Of a DNA stretch of 64,000 nt, positions 9,107 through 18,519 are shown one piece after another. The notes beneath the pieces are model-generated. The model was not told the DNA's origin. It did not search any database and saw only the letters and a list, made by a program, of their open reading frames with translations. The translations under genes and the position numbers were made by a program. The stretch is from [Flexibacter] sp. ATCC 35103 (GTDB lineage: Bacteria > Bacteroidota > Bacteroidia > Flavobacteriales > Flavobacteriaceae), in contig NZ_MTQF01000007.1 in NCBI RefSeq assembly GCF_001975985.1, forward strand, positions 62,001-126,000, given 5' to 3'. Position 1 is the first letter of the stretch. Each line of letters begins with the position of its first letter.

Positions 9107-9255
9107 TTTGTAAAATTACTATTTTCAATTTTAATTTAATAGTTTTAAAGGGTTACAAATCATAACAAAGGATATTGAGGTCTTAGCTGACAAATTATCA
9201 GTAAATTGTATTTGGATAGTTTTTTGATGACAAATAATTCTCTAGACTCTTAAAT

Positions 9256-10020
9256 ATGAATGATAATCATTTTAAATTTTCAAATGCAGTAATTGGACTT
9301 CCTGTATTTTTTGTGCTTTTCTTGTGGATTATCTATTGGGTTCAAATTCGATTCGATTTTGATTTTTATCAGAACGGTATTTATCCCCGTGATTTTTCAG
9401 GTTTGCAAGGTGTTTTATTTAGTCCTTTTATTCATGAAAATTTAGATCATTTATATAATAACTCGATTCCTCTTTTGGTATTATTAGCGGCGTTGCAATT
9501 CTTTTATCCTAAACAATCTTTTTCGGTAATTATTTTCGGAATCTTGTTTTCAGGTTTAATAACATGGATTATTGGTCGGGAAAATTACCATATTGGTGCC
9601 AGTGGACTAATTTATGTTTTAGTAAGTTTTATTTTCTTTAAAGGTATTCAGACAGGTTACTATAGACTAGTGGCGCTTTCTTTATCCGTAATTTTACTTT
9701 ACGGAGGAATGATATGGTATGTTTTTCCGGATGTCGACAAAACCATTTCCTGGGAAGGGCATTTAGCCGGCTTTATTACTGGATTTGCAATGTCTTTAAT
9801 TTATAAAACACCGGAATATGCAAAACCTATCGTTTATGATTGGCAAAAGCCGGATTTTAATCCTGAAGATGATGCATTCATGAAACATTTTGATGAAAAA
9901 GGAAATTTTGTAAATACAGAAATTCCTGAAGAGGAAGCCGAGAATTTTTCTAACTACTTTAATTCTAATCTTTATGTTAATTATACCGTAACCAAAACAG
10001 AGTCAGACGATAAAATATAG
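9256..10020 (+). CDS. Rhomboid-family intramembrane serine protease
   Basis: A 254-aa polytopic membrane protein with about six hydrophobic segments. The catalytic dyad is visible: Ser116 in the GASG motif (114-117) on one helix and His169 in WEGHLAG on a later helix. His65 in LDHLYNN matches the conserved loop/TM2 region. After the last membrane segment (about residue 186) comes a 65-aa acidic cytoplasmic tail. Rhomboids cleave transmembrane substrates within the bilayer; the substrate here is unknown. The gene is divergent from rarA. Confidence 0.88.
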   Translation: MNDNHFKFSNAVIGLPVFFVLFLWIIYWVQIRFDFDFYQNGIYPRDFSGLQGVLFSPFIHENLDHLYNNSIPLLVLLAALQFFYPKQSFSVIIFGILFSGLITWIIGRENYHIGASGLIYVLVSFIFFKGIQTGYYRLVALSLSVILLYGGMIWYVFPDVDKTISWEGHLAGFITGFAMSLIYKTPEYAKPIVYDWQKPDFNPEDDAFMKHFDEKGNFVNTEIPEEEAENFSNYFNSNLYVNYTVTKTESDDKI

Positions 10021-10087
10021 TTGGTAATCTTTAAATTGATTTTAAAAGAGTAATTTTGTTAATGCTTTAATTTTAATTTAATGTGTT

Positions 10088-10591
10088 ATGAGGAAGATAT
10101 ACTTAGTACTTCTAGTTTTATTGGTCTTATCCAGTTCGGCGTTAATAGCTCAATGTAAAATAAAAAATAGAGTACTTGCGGATGGTACAATGATGTATTA
10201 TTTTGATCCTGCTGATTTTTATATAACAAAATCAAAATCATTAAAAATTAATATCGTAACAGATAAGGAACATTATTTTGTAGCCTTGCAGCCATCGCCT
10301 TTTCCGCCTAGAAAAGAAGGAAAAAAAATAAAAGATGATTTAATCATTCATCTGGCTGACCAAAAAAAATATAAACTAAGTCACTATGATACACAGTACA
10401 GGCATAATGATTCGATCATGCAAGTGCTTTATTTAATTGATGAAAAAGATTTAATTGCTTTTTCTAAGTTTGAAGCAGTACTTGCAGAAATCAATATGCA
10501 GGGCACAGAGTTTGTACGTGACTATACTTTTAAATTACATAAAGATGCTATAGTAAAGCAATTGGCGTGCTTGTTAAAGGAAGATAAATAA
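10088..10591 (+). CDS. Secreted protein of unknown function
   Basis: Not recognised. The 167-aa product has a long hydrophobic N-terminus (residues 1-21, ending LIAQC) that reads as a signal peptide. Cys23 is close behind it, but the sequence is not a convincing lipobox. The mature part is rich in Lys and Asp and looks soluble and periplasmic. It follows the rhomboid gene by 67 nt and converges on the DUF2490 gene with only 6 nt between stops. No catalytic motif is visible. Confidence 0.6.
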   Translation: MRKIYLVLLVLLVLSSSALIAQCKIKNRVLADGTMMYYFDPADFYITKSKSLKINIVTDKEHYFVALQPSPFPPRKEGKKIKDDLIIHLADQKKYKLSHYDTQYRHNDSIMQVLYLIDEKDLIAFSKFEAVLAEINMQGTEFVRDYTFKLHKDAIVKQLACLLKEDK

Positions 10592-10597
10592 AAAAAG

Positions 10598-11398
10598 CTA
10601 CTCTTCAGTTGAAGCTTCATTTTTATGGAGTAATTTTTTATTAAGATTTTTGAATAAATTATTAAAAGTTACAGTCAATGATGCTGCGTTCACAATTTGA
10701 TTTTGCTCATCTCTTGGTAAAAATTCATTTGCATAAGTCAACTCGACCTGTATATCATCTGAAAATAAATAACCCGCACCAAGATTTAATCTGTTTCGAT
10801 CAAAGAAACTAAGGCCTGTTACTTTAGTTCCGGATTTAAAAAAAAGTTCATCTGAAGCTATTATATAAACAACTCCTTCTCTTAATATTTTACTATTAAT
10901 TGGTTTTAAATATTTTATTTGTTGCCGATATCGTAAAACATTATCATAGTCTCCATCTTCATTTCGCATATGTCTCAATTCCATTCTCATTCTGGTACTT
11001 AAAGTGTAACCTGTTTTGTGAAAATAGTAGATTCCCTGCAAAGCAAATCTTATTTCCGGAGATTTAAATTGACCAATTTCCGGAACATCCTTGTTGTAAT
11101 TATAAGCTAAAAAAGAAGACACCTTCCATCGGGGAGAGTAATAATAATGCCCCCAAGCTCTAATGGATCTTTGTATGTTTTGTTGAAAGATATTAGAAGA
11201 AGATTCAGTACTGCTGTAAGCGGCACCAAGATTTAATTCAGTAGACCATTTTTCATTAATAGTCCTGTTAAACTGAATCTCATTCCAAAATTGATTATAG
11301 GTAGTGGTTTGCCCATAGTTAATACTTGTAATTAAAAATATTACAAGTATTAAACTAAGTTTTTTAAGCAATATGTTTTGAATAGGTTTTAAAGACAT
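10598..11398 (-). CDS. DUF2490 family outer-membrane beta-barrel protein
   Basis: A 266-aa protein with an N-terminal signal segment (about residues 1-29, ending NYGQ) and alternating strands with many aromatic residues, as expected for a small outer-membrane beta barrel. The order FWNEIQFNRTINEKW near the N-terminus and RMRMELRHMR in the middle fits DUF2490. Function is unknown. I choose the ATG at 11398; an in-frame TTG one codon upstream (11401) is the alternative. It lies 40 nt after rlmB on the same strand and could be read through from it. Confidence 0.75.
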   Translation of the reverse strand: MSLKPIQNILLKKLSLILVIFLITSINYGQTTTYNQFWNEIQFNRTINEKWSTELNLGAAYSSTESSSNIFQQNIQRSIRAWGHYYYSPRWKVSSFLAYNYNKDVPEIGQFKSPEIRFALQGIYYFHKTGYTLSTRMRMELRHMRNEDGDYDNVLRYRQQIKYLKPINSKILREGVVYIIASDELFFKSGTKVTGLSFFDRNRLNLGAGYLFSDDIQVELTYANEFLPRDEQNQIVNAASLTVTFNNLFKNLNKKLLHKNEASTEE

Positions 11399-11438
11399 CA
11401 ATTATCATATTTGTTTGCCACCTTATTCTTTGGGTTAT

Positions 11439-12173
11439 TTAACTTCTTTGGCGTACAGCTTCGTATAAAAATGCTCCACAAGCTACAGAAACGTTAAGAG
11501 ATCCTATTGATCCAAACATTGGCAATTTTGCTTTTTCATCAACGATTTTAAGAACAGAAGGATTTATTCCTCTATCTTCAGATCCCATTATAATTGCTAC
11601 TGGTTCGTTTAATGCTATGTCGTAAATATTCTGGTCTGTTTTCTCTGTTGCAGCAACTGTTTTAATTCCTGAACCCTGAAGGTAGAAAATAGCATCTTTA
11701 ATATGTTCAACTTTACAAATAGGCACATTAAATACAGCTCCTGCTGAAGTTTTAACAGTATCACCATTCACAGGTGCAGATCCTGCTTTTTGAACAATAA
11801 TTCCGTTTACACCAGTACATTCTGCAGTTCTTATGATTGCTCCAAAATTACGTGCATCAGAAATCTGATCTAATATTAGAAATAATGGTTTTGAACCGGA
11901 TGCGATTGTTGATTCAACTAAATGTTCTAATTCTATAAAACCAATAGGGGAGATGGTTGCAACTGCTCCCTGGTGATTGTTTGGCGTTAGGCGATTTAGT
12001 TTCTCCACAGGTACATAGGAGAAATTAATGTTAGCGCGTTTCATCACTTTCATTAAATCTTTCATTAATTCTCCAGAAATTTCTTTTTGTATAAATACTT
12101 TATCGACTTCTTTTCCTGCTTGTATTGCTTCTATAATGGCTCTAATTCCAAATATTTGATGTTCTTTTTCCAT
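11439..12173 (-). CDS. rlmB: 23S rRNA 2'-O-methyltransferase, RlmB/TrmH type
   Basis: A 244-aa SPOUT (SpoU) RNA methyltransferase predicted to methylate the 2'-OH of G2251 in the 23S rRNA peptidyl-transferase region. The N-terminal substrate-binding domain (1-75) begins IFGIRAIIEAI. The C-terminal knotted SAM domain carries DARNFGAIIRTAE, IIMGSEDRGI and the signature SIGSLNVSVACG. Length and domains match RlmB rather than tRNA-specific TrmH, though family members are hard to separate by eye. A -7 box ends 4 nt before the ATG. Confidence 0.88.
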   Translation of the reverse strand: MEKEHQIFGIRAIIEAIQAGKEVDKVFIQKEISGELMKDLMKVMKRANINFSYVPVEKLNRLTPNNHQGAVATISPIGFIELEHLVESTIASGSKPLFLILDQISDARNFGAIIRTAECTGVNGIIVQKAGSAPVNGDTVKTSAGAVFNVPICKVEHIKDAIFYLQGSGIKTVAATEKTDQNIYDIALNEPVAIIMGSEDRGINPSVLKIVDEKAKLPMFGSIGSLNVSVACGAFLYEAVRQRS

Positions 12174-12177
12174 GGGA

Positions 12178-12185
12178 CAAATATA
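12178..12185 (-). promoter_or_regulatory. -7 box of rlmB, leaderless position
   Basis: On the minus strand the sequence reads TATATTTG, an exact TAnnTTTG match, then TCCC and the rlmB ATG. The transcription start should fall at or within a few bases of the start codon. No clear -33 TTG is visible; the upstream DNA is the T tract of the susD-side terminator. Confidence 0.55.
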
Positions 12186-12201
12186 GGTATAATGTTTATA
12201 T

Positions 12202-12234
12202 AAAAAAAAACCACTCTGAATGAACAGAGTGGTT
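12202..12234 (-). terminator. Terminator of the first susCD pair
   Basis: A 9-bp perfect stem, AACCACTCT with AGAGTGGTT (12209-12217 with 12226-12234), is followed by a T tract when read on the minus strand. It lies 24 nt after the susD stop and ends the susC-susD transcript before rlmB. Confidence 0.88.
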
Positions 12235-12257
12235 AGTCTTAATTTAGGTGTATTAAA

Positions 12258-13630
12258 TTAATTAGGAGTTGCCCACCAAACTGGTGCATATATATCTGAA
12301 ACAACAGTTGCATTGTTATTCAATGTTCTTTCTGATTTAGGCGTCAATAATCTTGCAGGAATCTTTTTAGATTGACTCGCTTGATTTGGAGTTAATGCAG
12401 GAAATCCTGTTCTTCTAAAATCATTGTATGGTTCAAAAGTAGTGAACAATGCAATATATTTTTGTGTAATAATATTTTGCAAAGTAACTGCCGCTGATGC
12501 AGTAGCTGCATAAGTAGCGTTGCTTGTACCAGTAACATCTATTAGTGATGAATTTACTGCGGCTTGTAAAGCAGTTTGAGCTGCGGCGATGTTTCCTAAT
12601 CTAAACTGTGCTTCTGCTTCAATAAATTTAACTTCAGTTAAAGTAATAATATTCAAAGGTGTCGCTGGATCTCCTGCAAAATAATCTCCAAAACGAGATT
12701 TTAGTCCAGAACCGTCTGGTGACTCAGGTGCAGCACCGTCATAAGTTCCATCTTCTGCTTCTGTAGCATAAAATGGTAAACGAGGATCTGAATTGGCATT
12801 TAATAAATCTATAAAAAATTTACCCATTCCCATATATCCTGCTCTTTGATTATTGAATGCATACCATGTACTTTGATTATTACCTCCGTCAAAAGTTGCA
12901 ACTAAATTGTCAGCTTTTGATGTAATTGATTTTTGTGCATAAGTAAGGGCTTTTTGTGCTGCTACAGCACTTCCGTCTTTTGTTGTTAATCTCAGCGCAT
13001 ATCTTGCTTTGATCGCATAAGCAAGTTTTGTCCACTTTTCAGTATTTCCACCATAAAAAATATCATCAGTTTTTGGTACGGAAAGATTGGCACTTGCTGG
13101 TTTAGCTAAATCTAATATTGCTAAGTCAAGGTAAGATTGTATGCGCTCAATTACTTCTTTCTGTGTATCATATTTTGGTGTAACATTGCCTTCAACACCT
13201 GCAAAAGCTTCTGAAAAAGGTATATCGCCCCAAATATCTGTTGCAATTCCCATATTAAGTGCTACTAATATTCTTGCAATACCACCATAATAAGGGCTTG
13301 TTGCTTCGTAGTCTTTTATAATTGTGTTTGCATTAACACCCGCTTGGTAAATATTACCCCAGTCACCTTCATTGTCAAGTTCTGTTATAACATAACGTCC
13401 TGCTTCAGAAGATTGAAGTTGATTTCCATTCTATGCTGAGTAAATATCGTAAAGGTTCTTGATAAATTACCTAATGAGTTATTTATTGTCCCCACTTCAA
13501 CTCCTGTAAGTAGAGTAGCTGGTGAAGCTGTTGTAGGGCCATTAGGATTGTCGTTAAAGGTTTCTAATTCGTTTTGGCACGAATTTAGAGTTAACGCTCC
13601 TAATATTATAGATAAAAAGATTTTTTTCAT
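12258..13630 (-). pseudogene. SusD/RagB-like lipoprotein gene with one-base frameshift
   Basis: This is one SusD-like gene split in two frames. The upstream part (start 13630) encodes a lipoprotein signal with Cys18 in LNSC and then stops at 13385. The downstream part, open from 13430, gives the rest of a SusD-like_2 protein. Adding one A at 13429-13430 (on the minus strand AGAAT becomes AGAAAT) joins the frames and restores TQHRNGNQLQSSEAGRYV, giving 457 aa, a normal SusD length. SusD lipoproteins form the lid on a SusC pore. The neighbouring susC ends 4 nt upstream. It may be a true mutation or a sequencing error. Confidence 0.85.
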
Positions 13631-13634
13631 AATA

Positions 13635-16600
13635 TTAAAAATTAAGTTTTAATGTTAAAGCGTAGCTTTTTGAACCTGGATTATTAAAATAATCCAACCC
13701 ATTAGTGTTTGAGCCTGATCCTGCAAGAGAATTTTCAGGATCTACCCCGTTGTAATTTGTAATTACAAATAAGTTTCTTGCTGATAATGTTAATGAGGCA
13801 TCTCTAATAAATGGTGCGCTCTTTGTAAGTAGTTTTCCGAAATTATAACCTAAGCTAACGTCTCTCAATCTTACCCAGCTAACCTCTTCTATAGCTTGCT
13901 CAGTAGCAGCTCCATTATCACCTAGGTAGTAATTGTAATAATCAAAATTTGATGCTGCAACTGTGTTTGGTGCTCCTGCCTCATTAACTCCAGATATAAC
14001 GTAAGTTGCGTTTCTATCTTGAGCTGATTCTTCAGTAACTCCTAGTCTGTTAAGTCTAGCGTGTGTACCATTCCATACATCTCCTCCTTTTCTTATGTCA
14101 AGAAGAAAGCTCAATGATACATTTTTGTAGCTAAAATTATTTCTAACACCAGCTAACCAGTCTGGGTTTGGATTACCAATGATTTGAGTTTGTCCGTTAA
14201 GGAAAGGTAGTCCGTCAGCGTCAAGAATTAACTGACCAGAATCGTTTCTTTGCCAAACTGTTCCAAGCATAACTCCTAAAGGCTGACCTCTTACAATAGA
14301 CGGTGTTACACCACCAGAAAAGTAGTCACTACCTATAGGTGAATTATTTAAGTTATCTGCAACTGCGGTTACTTTATTTACGTTTTTACTCCAGTTTACA
14401 TTAATATCCCATTGGAAATCTGTATTTTTAAATATGTCGTATCCTAACTCTACTTCTAATCCTCTGTTTTGTACAGTTGGACCATTAGTGTATGAATTAG
14501 AAAATCCTGAAGATTGTGCAACTGGTGCTTGAACCAATAAGTCATAGTTAGTAGATTGATAAGCACTTACGTTTAAACGTAGTCTTCTAAACATTTCTAA
14601 TTCTAAACCTACTTCGTATTCTTTGTTGTGTTCAGGTTTTAAATTTGGATCTTTAAGTATAGTTGTGTATCCAAATGCTCCAATACCTCCATAAGGAGCG
14701 TATAATTGAGATCCAAATGTATCGTAATAATACGGTGTAGTGTAGGTAGTTTGAACATTGTAAGGAGTTGGAGAAGCATAAGTTTCAGCAAACGCACCTC
14801 TTATTTTTCCTAAAGTAATCCACTCCGGAAGATTAAGTGTTTTGTTAAACAACCATGAAGCACTTACTGCAGGGTAAAAATATGAATTATTGTCTTTAGG
14901 TAATGTACTGCTCCAGTCATTTCTTCCTGTAAGTGTCAAATAAAATTGATCTAATGCAGCAAATTCAACTTGTCCGTAAACACCTCTTTTTATTTGTGAC
15001 ATGTCATAATTCTGAGGAGTGAAGTTTGTAAAATTGCTTAAGTTATACTGGTTTGGTAATAACATTACTGATCCTACAGTATACATGTCATTTGAGAATT
15101 TTGAATTTATAGATCCTCCGGCACTATAACTTACAGATAATTTGTCTTCAATAAGTGTAATGTCACCATTAAAAATCAAGTCAATGTTGTATAAACTAGC
15201 GTTATAAGTGTCTAATATCACTTGACCAGTTCCATCGGCATTAGAATTACCACGACTACTATAAGAATAGTTTTGCTGTGCATGGGTTGTATATGTGTCT
15301 ACACCTGCTCTTAGTAAAGCATTAAATTCTTTGCTTTGGTTATAAGTAATGTGTCCATTAAAAATACTACGATTTGTTTCGTCGTTATAAGGGTTGTTAT
15401 ATACAGTGTAGTAAGGATTGTCATAAGCAGAATAATAGTTTTTATTAGTTCCTTGTGGAGTTTCATAATCTCTAAGATCATAACTTGAAGGAGCTCTGTA
15501 TAGAGATAGCATAATTCCTGCAACGTTGCTTCCTTTTTGGGCTCTTACTCCTGAAGTGTTAGAGTATTTAAAATCAGCACCAGCTTTTAATTTATCTGTA
15601 ATGTTATATTGTGCATTCAAACTTACATTAGATCTTTTTAAAGAAGTATTTGGAACCATTCCTGTTTGATCTGTATGACCAAAACCAAGTCTGAATGATG
15701 CAGTATCATTACCTCCAGAAAGAGCCACATTCTGAGTTGTAGTTATCCCGTCTTGGAAGAAATTTTTAGCATTGTCATAAGCTTTTAAGCCTGGAACGCT
15801 TGAAATTTCTGGCCCCCAGCTTTGGATAGTTCCTGAAGGATTAGTTGTTGGGAATCCAGCTGCGTTATATGTTGCTGGAGCAACGTAATTTGTTCCGCCA
15901 GTACCGGCTGCATATTTAAACTGAATGTTTGGAAGCATGCTTACTTGGTCAACTGATACAGTACTAGAAAGTTCAACACCAATCCCTTTTCTTTTCTTTC
16001 CTTTTTTACTTGTATAAAGTATTACCCCATTTCTTGCATTTTCTCCATAAAGTGCAGCGGCAGCTCCTCCTTTTAGAATAGATACGCTTTCAATATCATC
16101 AGGATTGATGTCAACGGCTCTGTTAGAGTCATCTACACCGCCAATATTTGTACCTGAACCTGCATTATTGTTTATAGAGTTGTCTATGATTTGTCCATCT
16201 AAAACGATTAGTGGTTGGCTTGATAAAGTTACAGACTTCTGACCTCTAATAAGGATTTTACTTGATGCACCAGGTGTTCCTGCTGATCCAGTAACTTGAA
16301 TTCCGGCTGCTTTTCCAGCAAGACCTTCGATTACGTTAGGTTCGTGAGATCTTTGTAGATCATCACCTTTAACTTGTGAAGTTGCATATCCTAATGCTTT
16401 CTTCTCTTTTTTGATACCTAATGCAGTTACAACAACGCTTTCAAGTTCTACTGAGTCATCAGTTAGTTTTACGCTAATTGAAGTTGAACTTGCGGCTACT
16501 TCTTGAGATTTCATCCCAATGTAGCTAAATACCAAAACTTGGCTTGAAGATGCTTTGATAGAAAATTTACCATCAAAGTCTGTTTGCGTTCCTGTTTTTG

Positions 16601-16745
16601 TCCCTTTAACTAATACACTCACACCTGGTAAAGGCATTCCCGTATTGTCAGAAACTGTTCCAGAAACAGCTCTTTCTTGCGCGAAAGTAAGTTGCGCAAC
16701 TAGTACTAATAAAAGTACTAAGAATCCATTGAACTTTAGTTTCAT
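13635..16745 (-). CDS. SusC/RagA TonB-dependent outer-membrane transporter
   Basis: A 1036-aa SusC-type receptor. In order: a signal peptide (1-22, ending TFAQ), a carboxypeptidase-regulatory-like domain (about 24-105), a TonB plug domain (about 120-240, with LIVLDGQII and a DIESVSILKGGAAAALYG segment), and a long beta barrel ending in a C-terminal Phe (LKLNF). It imports large nutrients, glycan or peptide oligomers, with its SusD partner, which follows 4 nt downstream and is frameshifted. Its first 90 residues are almost the same as in the second SusC at 18520-21798, so the two are paralogues. No degradative enzyme is adjacent, so the substrate is unknown. Confidence 0.93.
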   Translation of the reverse strand: MKLKFNGFLVLLLVLVAQLTFAQERAVSGTVSDNTGMPLPGVSVLVKGTKTGTQTDFDGKFSIKASSSQVLVFSYIGMKSQEVAASSTSISVKLTDDSVELESVVVTALGIKKEKKALGYATSQVKGDDLQRSHEPNVIEGLAGKAAGIQVTGSAGTPGASSKILIRGQKSVTLSSQPLIVLDGQIIDNSINNNAGSGTNIGGVDDSNRAVDINPDDIESVSILKGGAAAALYGENARNGVILYTSKKGKKRKGIGVELSSTVSVDQVSMLPNIQFKYAAGTGGTNYVAPATYNAAGFPTTNPSGTIQSWGPEISSVPGLKAYDNAKNFFQDGITTTQNVALSGGNDTASFRLGFGHTDQTGMVPNTSLKRSNVSLNAQYNITDKLKAGADFKYSNTSGVRAQKGSNVAGIMLSLYRAPSSYDLRDYETPQGTNKNYYSAYDNPYYTVYNNPYNDETNRSIFNGHITYNQSKEFNALLRAGVDTYTTHAQQNYSYSSRGNSNADGTGQVILDTYNASLYNIDLIFNGDITLIEDKLSVSYSAGGSINSKFSNDMYTVGSVMLLPNQYNLSNFTNFTPQNYDMSQIKRGVYGQVEFAALDQFYLTLTGRNDWSSTLPKDNNSYFYPAVSASWLFNKTLNLPEWITLGKIRGAFAETYASPTPYNVQTTYTTPYYYDTFGSQLYAPYGGIGAFGYTTILKDPNLKPEHNKEYEVGLELEMFRRLRLNVSAYQSTNYDLLVQAPVAQSSGFSNSYTNGPTVQNRGLEVELGYDIFKNTDFQWDINVNWSKNVNKVTAVADNLNNSPIGSDYFSGGVTPSIVRGQPLGVMLGTVWQRNDSGQLILDADGLPFLNGQTQIIGNPNPDWLAGVRNNFSYKNVSLSFLLDIRKGGDVWNGTHARLNRLGVTEESAQDRNATYVISGVNEAGAPNTVAASNFDYYNYYLGDNGAATEQAIEEVSWVRLRDVSLGYNFGKLLTKSAPFIRDASLTLSARNLFVITNYNGVDPENSLAGSGSNTNGLDYFNNPGSKSYALTLKLNF

Positions 16746-16752
16746 TTTTAAA

Positions 16753-16766
16753 TATTTTGAATTAGT
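16753..16766 (-). promoter_or_regulatory. Leader element shared with second susC
   Basis: On the minus strand, ACTAATTCAAAATA lies 7 nt before the susC start. The same 14 nt occur 9 nt before the other susC (21808-21821). A TTTTTG tract upstream may be the -7 box. The rest of the 302-nt gap up to 17047 holds A/T-rich DNA and the terminator of the second pair; I see no gene in it. Confidence 0.5.
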
Positions 16767-16997
16767 TCGACAAAAATCTTAATAATTTGTTAATCTACCT
16801 AATATAAAAAGCTTTTTTTTTAGTTAAATTATGATTTTACTATAAGATATTGTTTTTTTATAGTTAAAAAACATGTGTAAATTTTAAATTCGTAATTTAT
16901 CGTCTCAAATATGATAATAATGAAAAATATTAATATTTATAGGATTGTTAAATTTAAAGATATTGAGCTTATTTTTGTTTTTTTATAACTTTTGCAT

Positions 16998-17028
16998 AAA
17001 AAAACCACCCTTTTTAGAGGGTGGTTTT
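16998..17028 (-). terminator. Terminator of the second susCD pair
   Basis: An 11-bp perfect stem (AAAACCACCCT at 17001-17011 with its complement at 17018-17028) has a 6-nt loop and a T tract on the minus strand. It lies 20 nt after the second susD stop. Confidence 0.9.
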
Positions 17029-17047
17029 GTGTTAAATTATGTTAGAA

Positions 17048-18508
17048 TTAAAATTTATCCCAAAATAACTTCGTTTCTACAGCGTCTCCACCAATCGCAG
17101 AACTAGCTGCGGTATAACTGGCTTTATTTAATGATTGTTCTATTATAGGATAAGTATAGCGTTGTGGTATGCCGGAAACTGCATCTGCTGGAGCATCTAA
17201 AACAGGAAAGTCTAATCTTCTGTAAGTTGACCATCCTTCAAATGAATTGTTGTAATAAGCAATCCAACTCTGAGTTCCAATTTTTTGTTTCCAGGTTCCT
17301 GCAGCAGTTGTATATGCTACAGCAGGATTGGCAAGATATGTTGTTGCTTCTGCGGTAGTTCCTCCCCAATCTAATATAGATGCTGTAATTGCAGCATTAT
17401 AATGAGCTTCGGCATTTGCTGGGGTTCCGTATAAGGATCTTTCAGCTGCTTCTGCTAATAAAAACTGAGCTCCGGCATAATCCAAAATTGTTCCGGGAAA
17501 ATCTGGTGCTTGAATTGTTGGTGTTATGTGTGTTTTATTTGCAAATGAATTACTCGCTCCATTTTCACCACCTACATATTCAATTTGAGGAGTTGTTGGG
17601 TCATCCATATTGCTGTCGAAGTATTTCGAGCGTCTTGGATCATTTAGTGTGTTCATCCTGTCTATTATCGTACTGGTAGGAACAAAGTCGGAACGACCAC
17701 TTGCTACTAGATCTACGTATAGTGGGTTTGTATTTGGCGTTGCTGTCAAGTACTTTAAATCAGCATTGTCAAGATTAGAAGTGAATACTAATGGGGCGGC
17801 GCTTGAAACTGTAGCTTGGGCTAAAGCAGCTTCTGTAGGAATATCTGAAATTGTAATTCCTAATCTTAATTTTAAAGTGTTTGCAAATTTAATCCACTTT
17901 GTTACATCGCCACTATAAATTCTGTCATTGTCACCAAAACTCTTGCCACCTGTATTAAGATTTATGATTGCTTTATTTAGTCTGGCAATAAGATCTTTGT
18001 AAATTGTAAGGCCATCATCATATTTAGGTGTTTTATAATTTAAATTCAATGCTTGTGAATATGGAACATTTCCAAATGTCTCTACTAAAATAGCATAGGT
18101 GTAAACATTTAAGACTTCAATAATTGCAAGTTTGTTTTGTTTGTCCAGCGGATTCTCTGTTAAACCAACAGGTGTTGCAGTGATATTTGTTGCACTCTGA
18201 TCTAAATCTTTCAATACATCTTTGTACAAATATTGCCAGTGCTGCTCAGGAATGGTTCTGGTTACTAAGTCGTAATTGCTTTCGTCTGTATAAACAGTTT
18301 CTGTCCAGTATTGGTTTAGTAATCTGATGACATTGTCATTAACATTCGTACTCATCATTTGATCTACTAACTTTTTTTGAGCGCTGGTAAATAAAGCTTC
18401 TCCTGGTACGTTTGATGGATCCTTAACGTTTACGTTTAAGTTTTCTAAATCATCGGAGCAAGACGCAAAGGTTGCCGCAGTGAGTAGAATTAAAAATATT
18501 TTTTTCAT
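17048..18508 (-). CDS. SusD/RagB-like nutrient-binding lipoprotein
   Basis: A 486-aa outer-membrane lipoprotein of the SusD-like_2 type. The signal and lipobox end at Cys17 (TFASC), followed by SDDLENLNV. The helical N-terminal half includes AQKKLVDQM and the QYWTETVYTDESNY segment; the C-terminal half contains QFLLAEAAER, a conserved SusD helix. It should cap the SusC pore encoded just upstream (11-nt gap) and bind its ligand at the cell surface. Unlike the other susD here, this gene is intact. The ligand is unknown because no enzyme genes flank the pair. Confidence 0.92.
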   Translation of the reverse strand: MKKIFLILLTAATFASCSDDLENLNVNVKDPSNVPGEALFTSAQKKLVDQMMSTNVNDNVIRLLNQYWTETVYTDESNYDLVTRTIPEQHWQYLYKDVLKDLDQSATNITATPVGLTENPLDKQNKLAIIEVLNVYTYAILVETFGNVPYSQALNLNYKTPKYDDGLTIYKDLIARLNKAIINLNTGGKSFGDNDRIYSGDVTKWIKFANTLKLRLGITISDIPTEAALAQATVSSAAPLVFTSNLDNADLKYLTATPNTNPLYVDLVASGRSDFVPTSTIIDRMNTLNDPRRSKYFDSNMDDPTTPQIEYVGGENGASNSFANKTHITPTIQAPDFPGTILDYAGAQFLLAEAAERSLYGTPANAEAHYNAAITASILDWGGTTAEATTYLANPAVAYTTAAGTWKQKIGTQSWIAYYNNSFEGWSTYRRLDFPVLDAPADAVSGIPQRYTYPIIEQSLNKASYTAASSAIGGDAVETKLFWDKF

Positions 18509-18519
18509 GATTTCTTGAT

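Noticed and set aside
13254..13384. Reading the susD parts as two separate genes
   Set aside because: The region between them continues the SusD sequence in the downstream frame, and one inserted base joins the two.
17164..17918. Several plus-strand reading frames inside the second susD gene
   Set aside because: They are antisense to an intact, clearly conserved gene, lack family features and have low-complexity, Leu- and Gln-rich translations.
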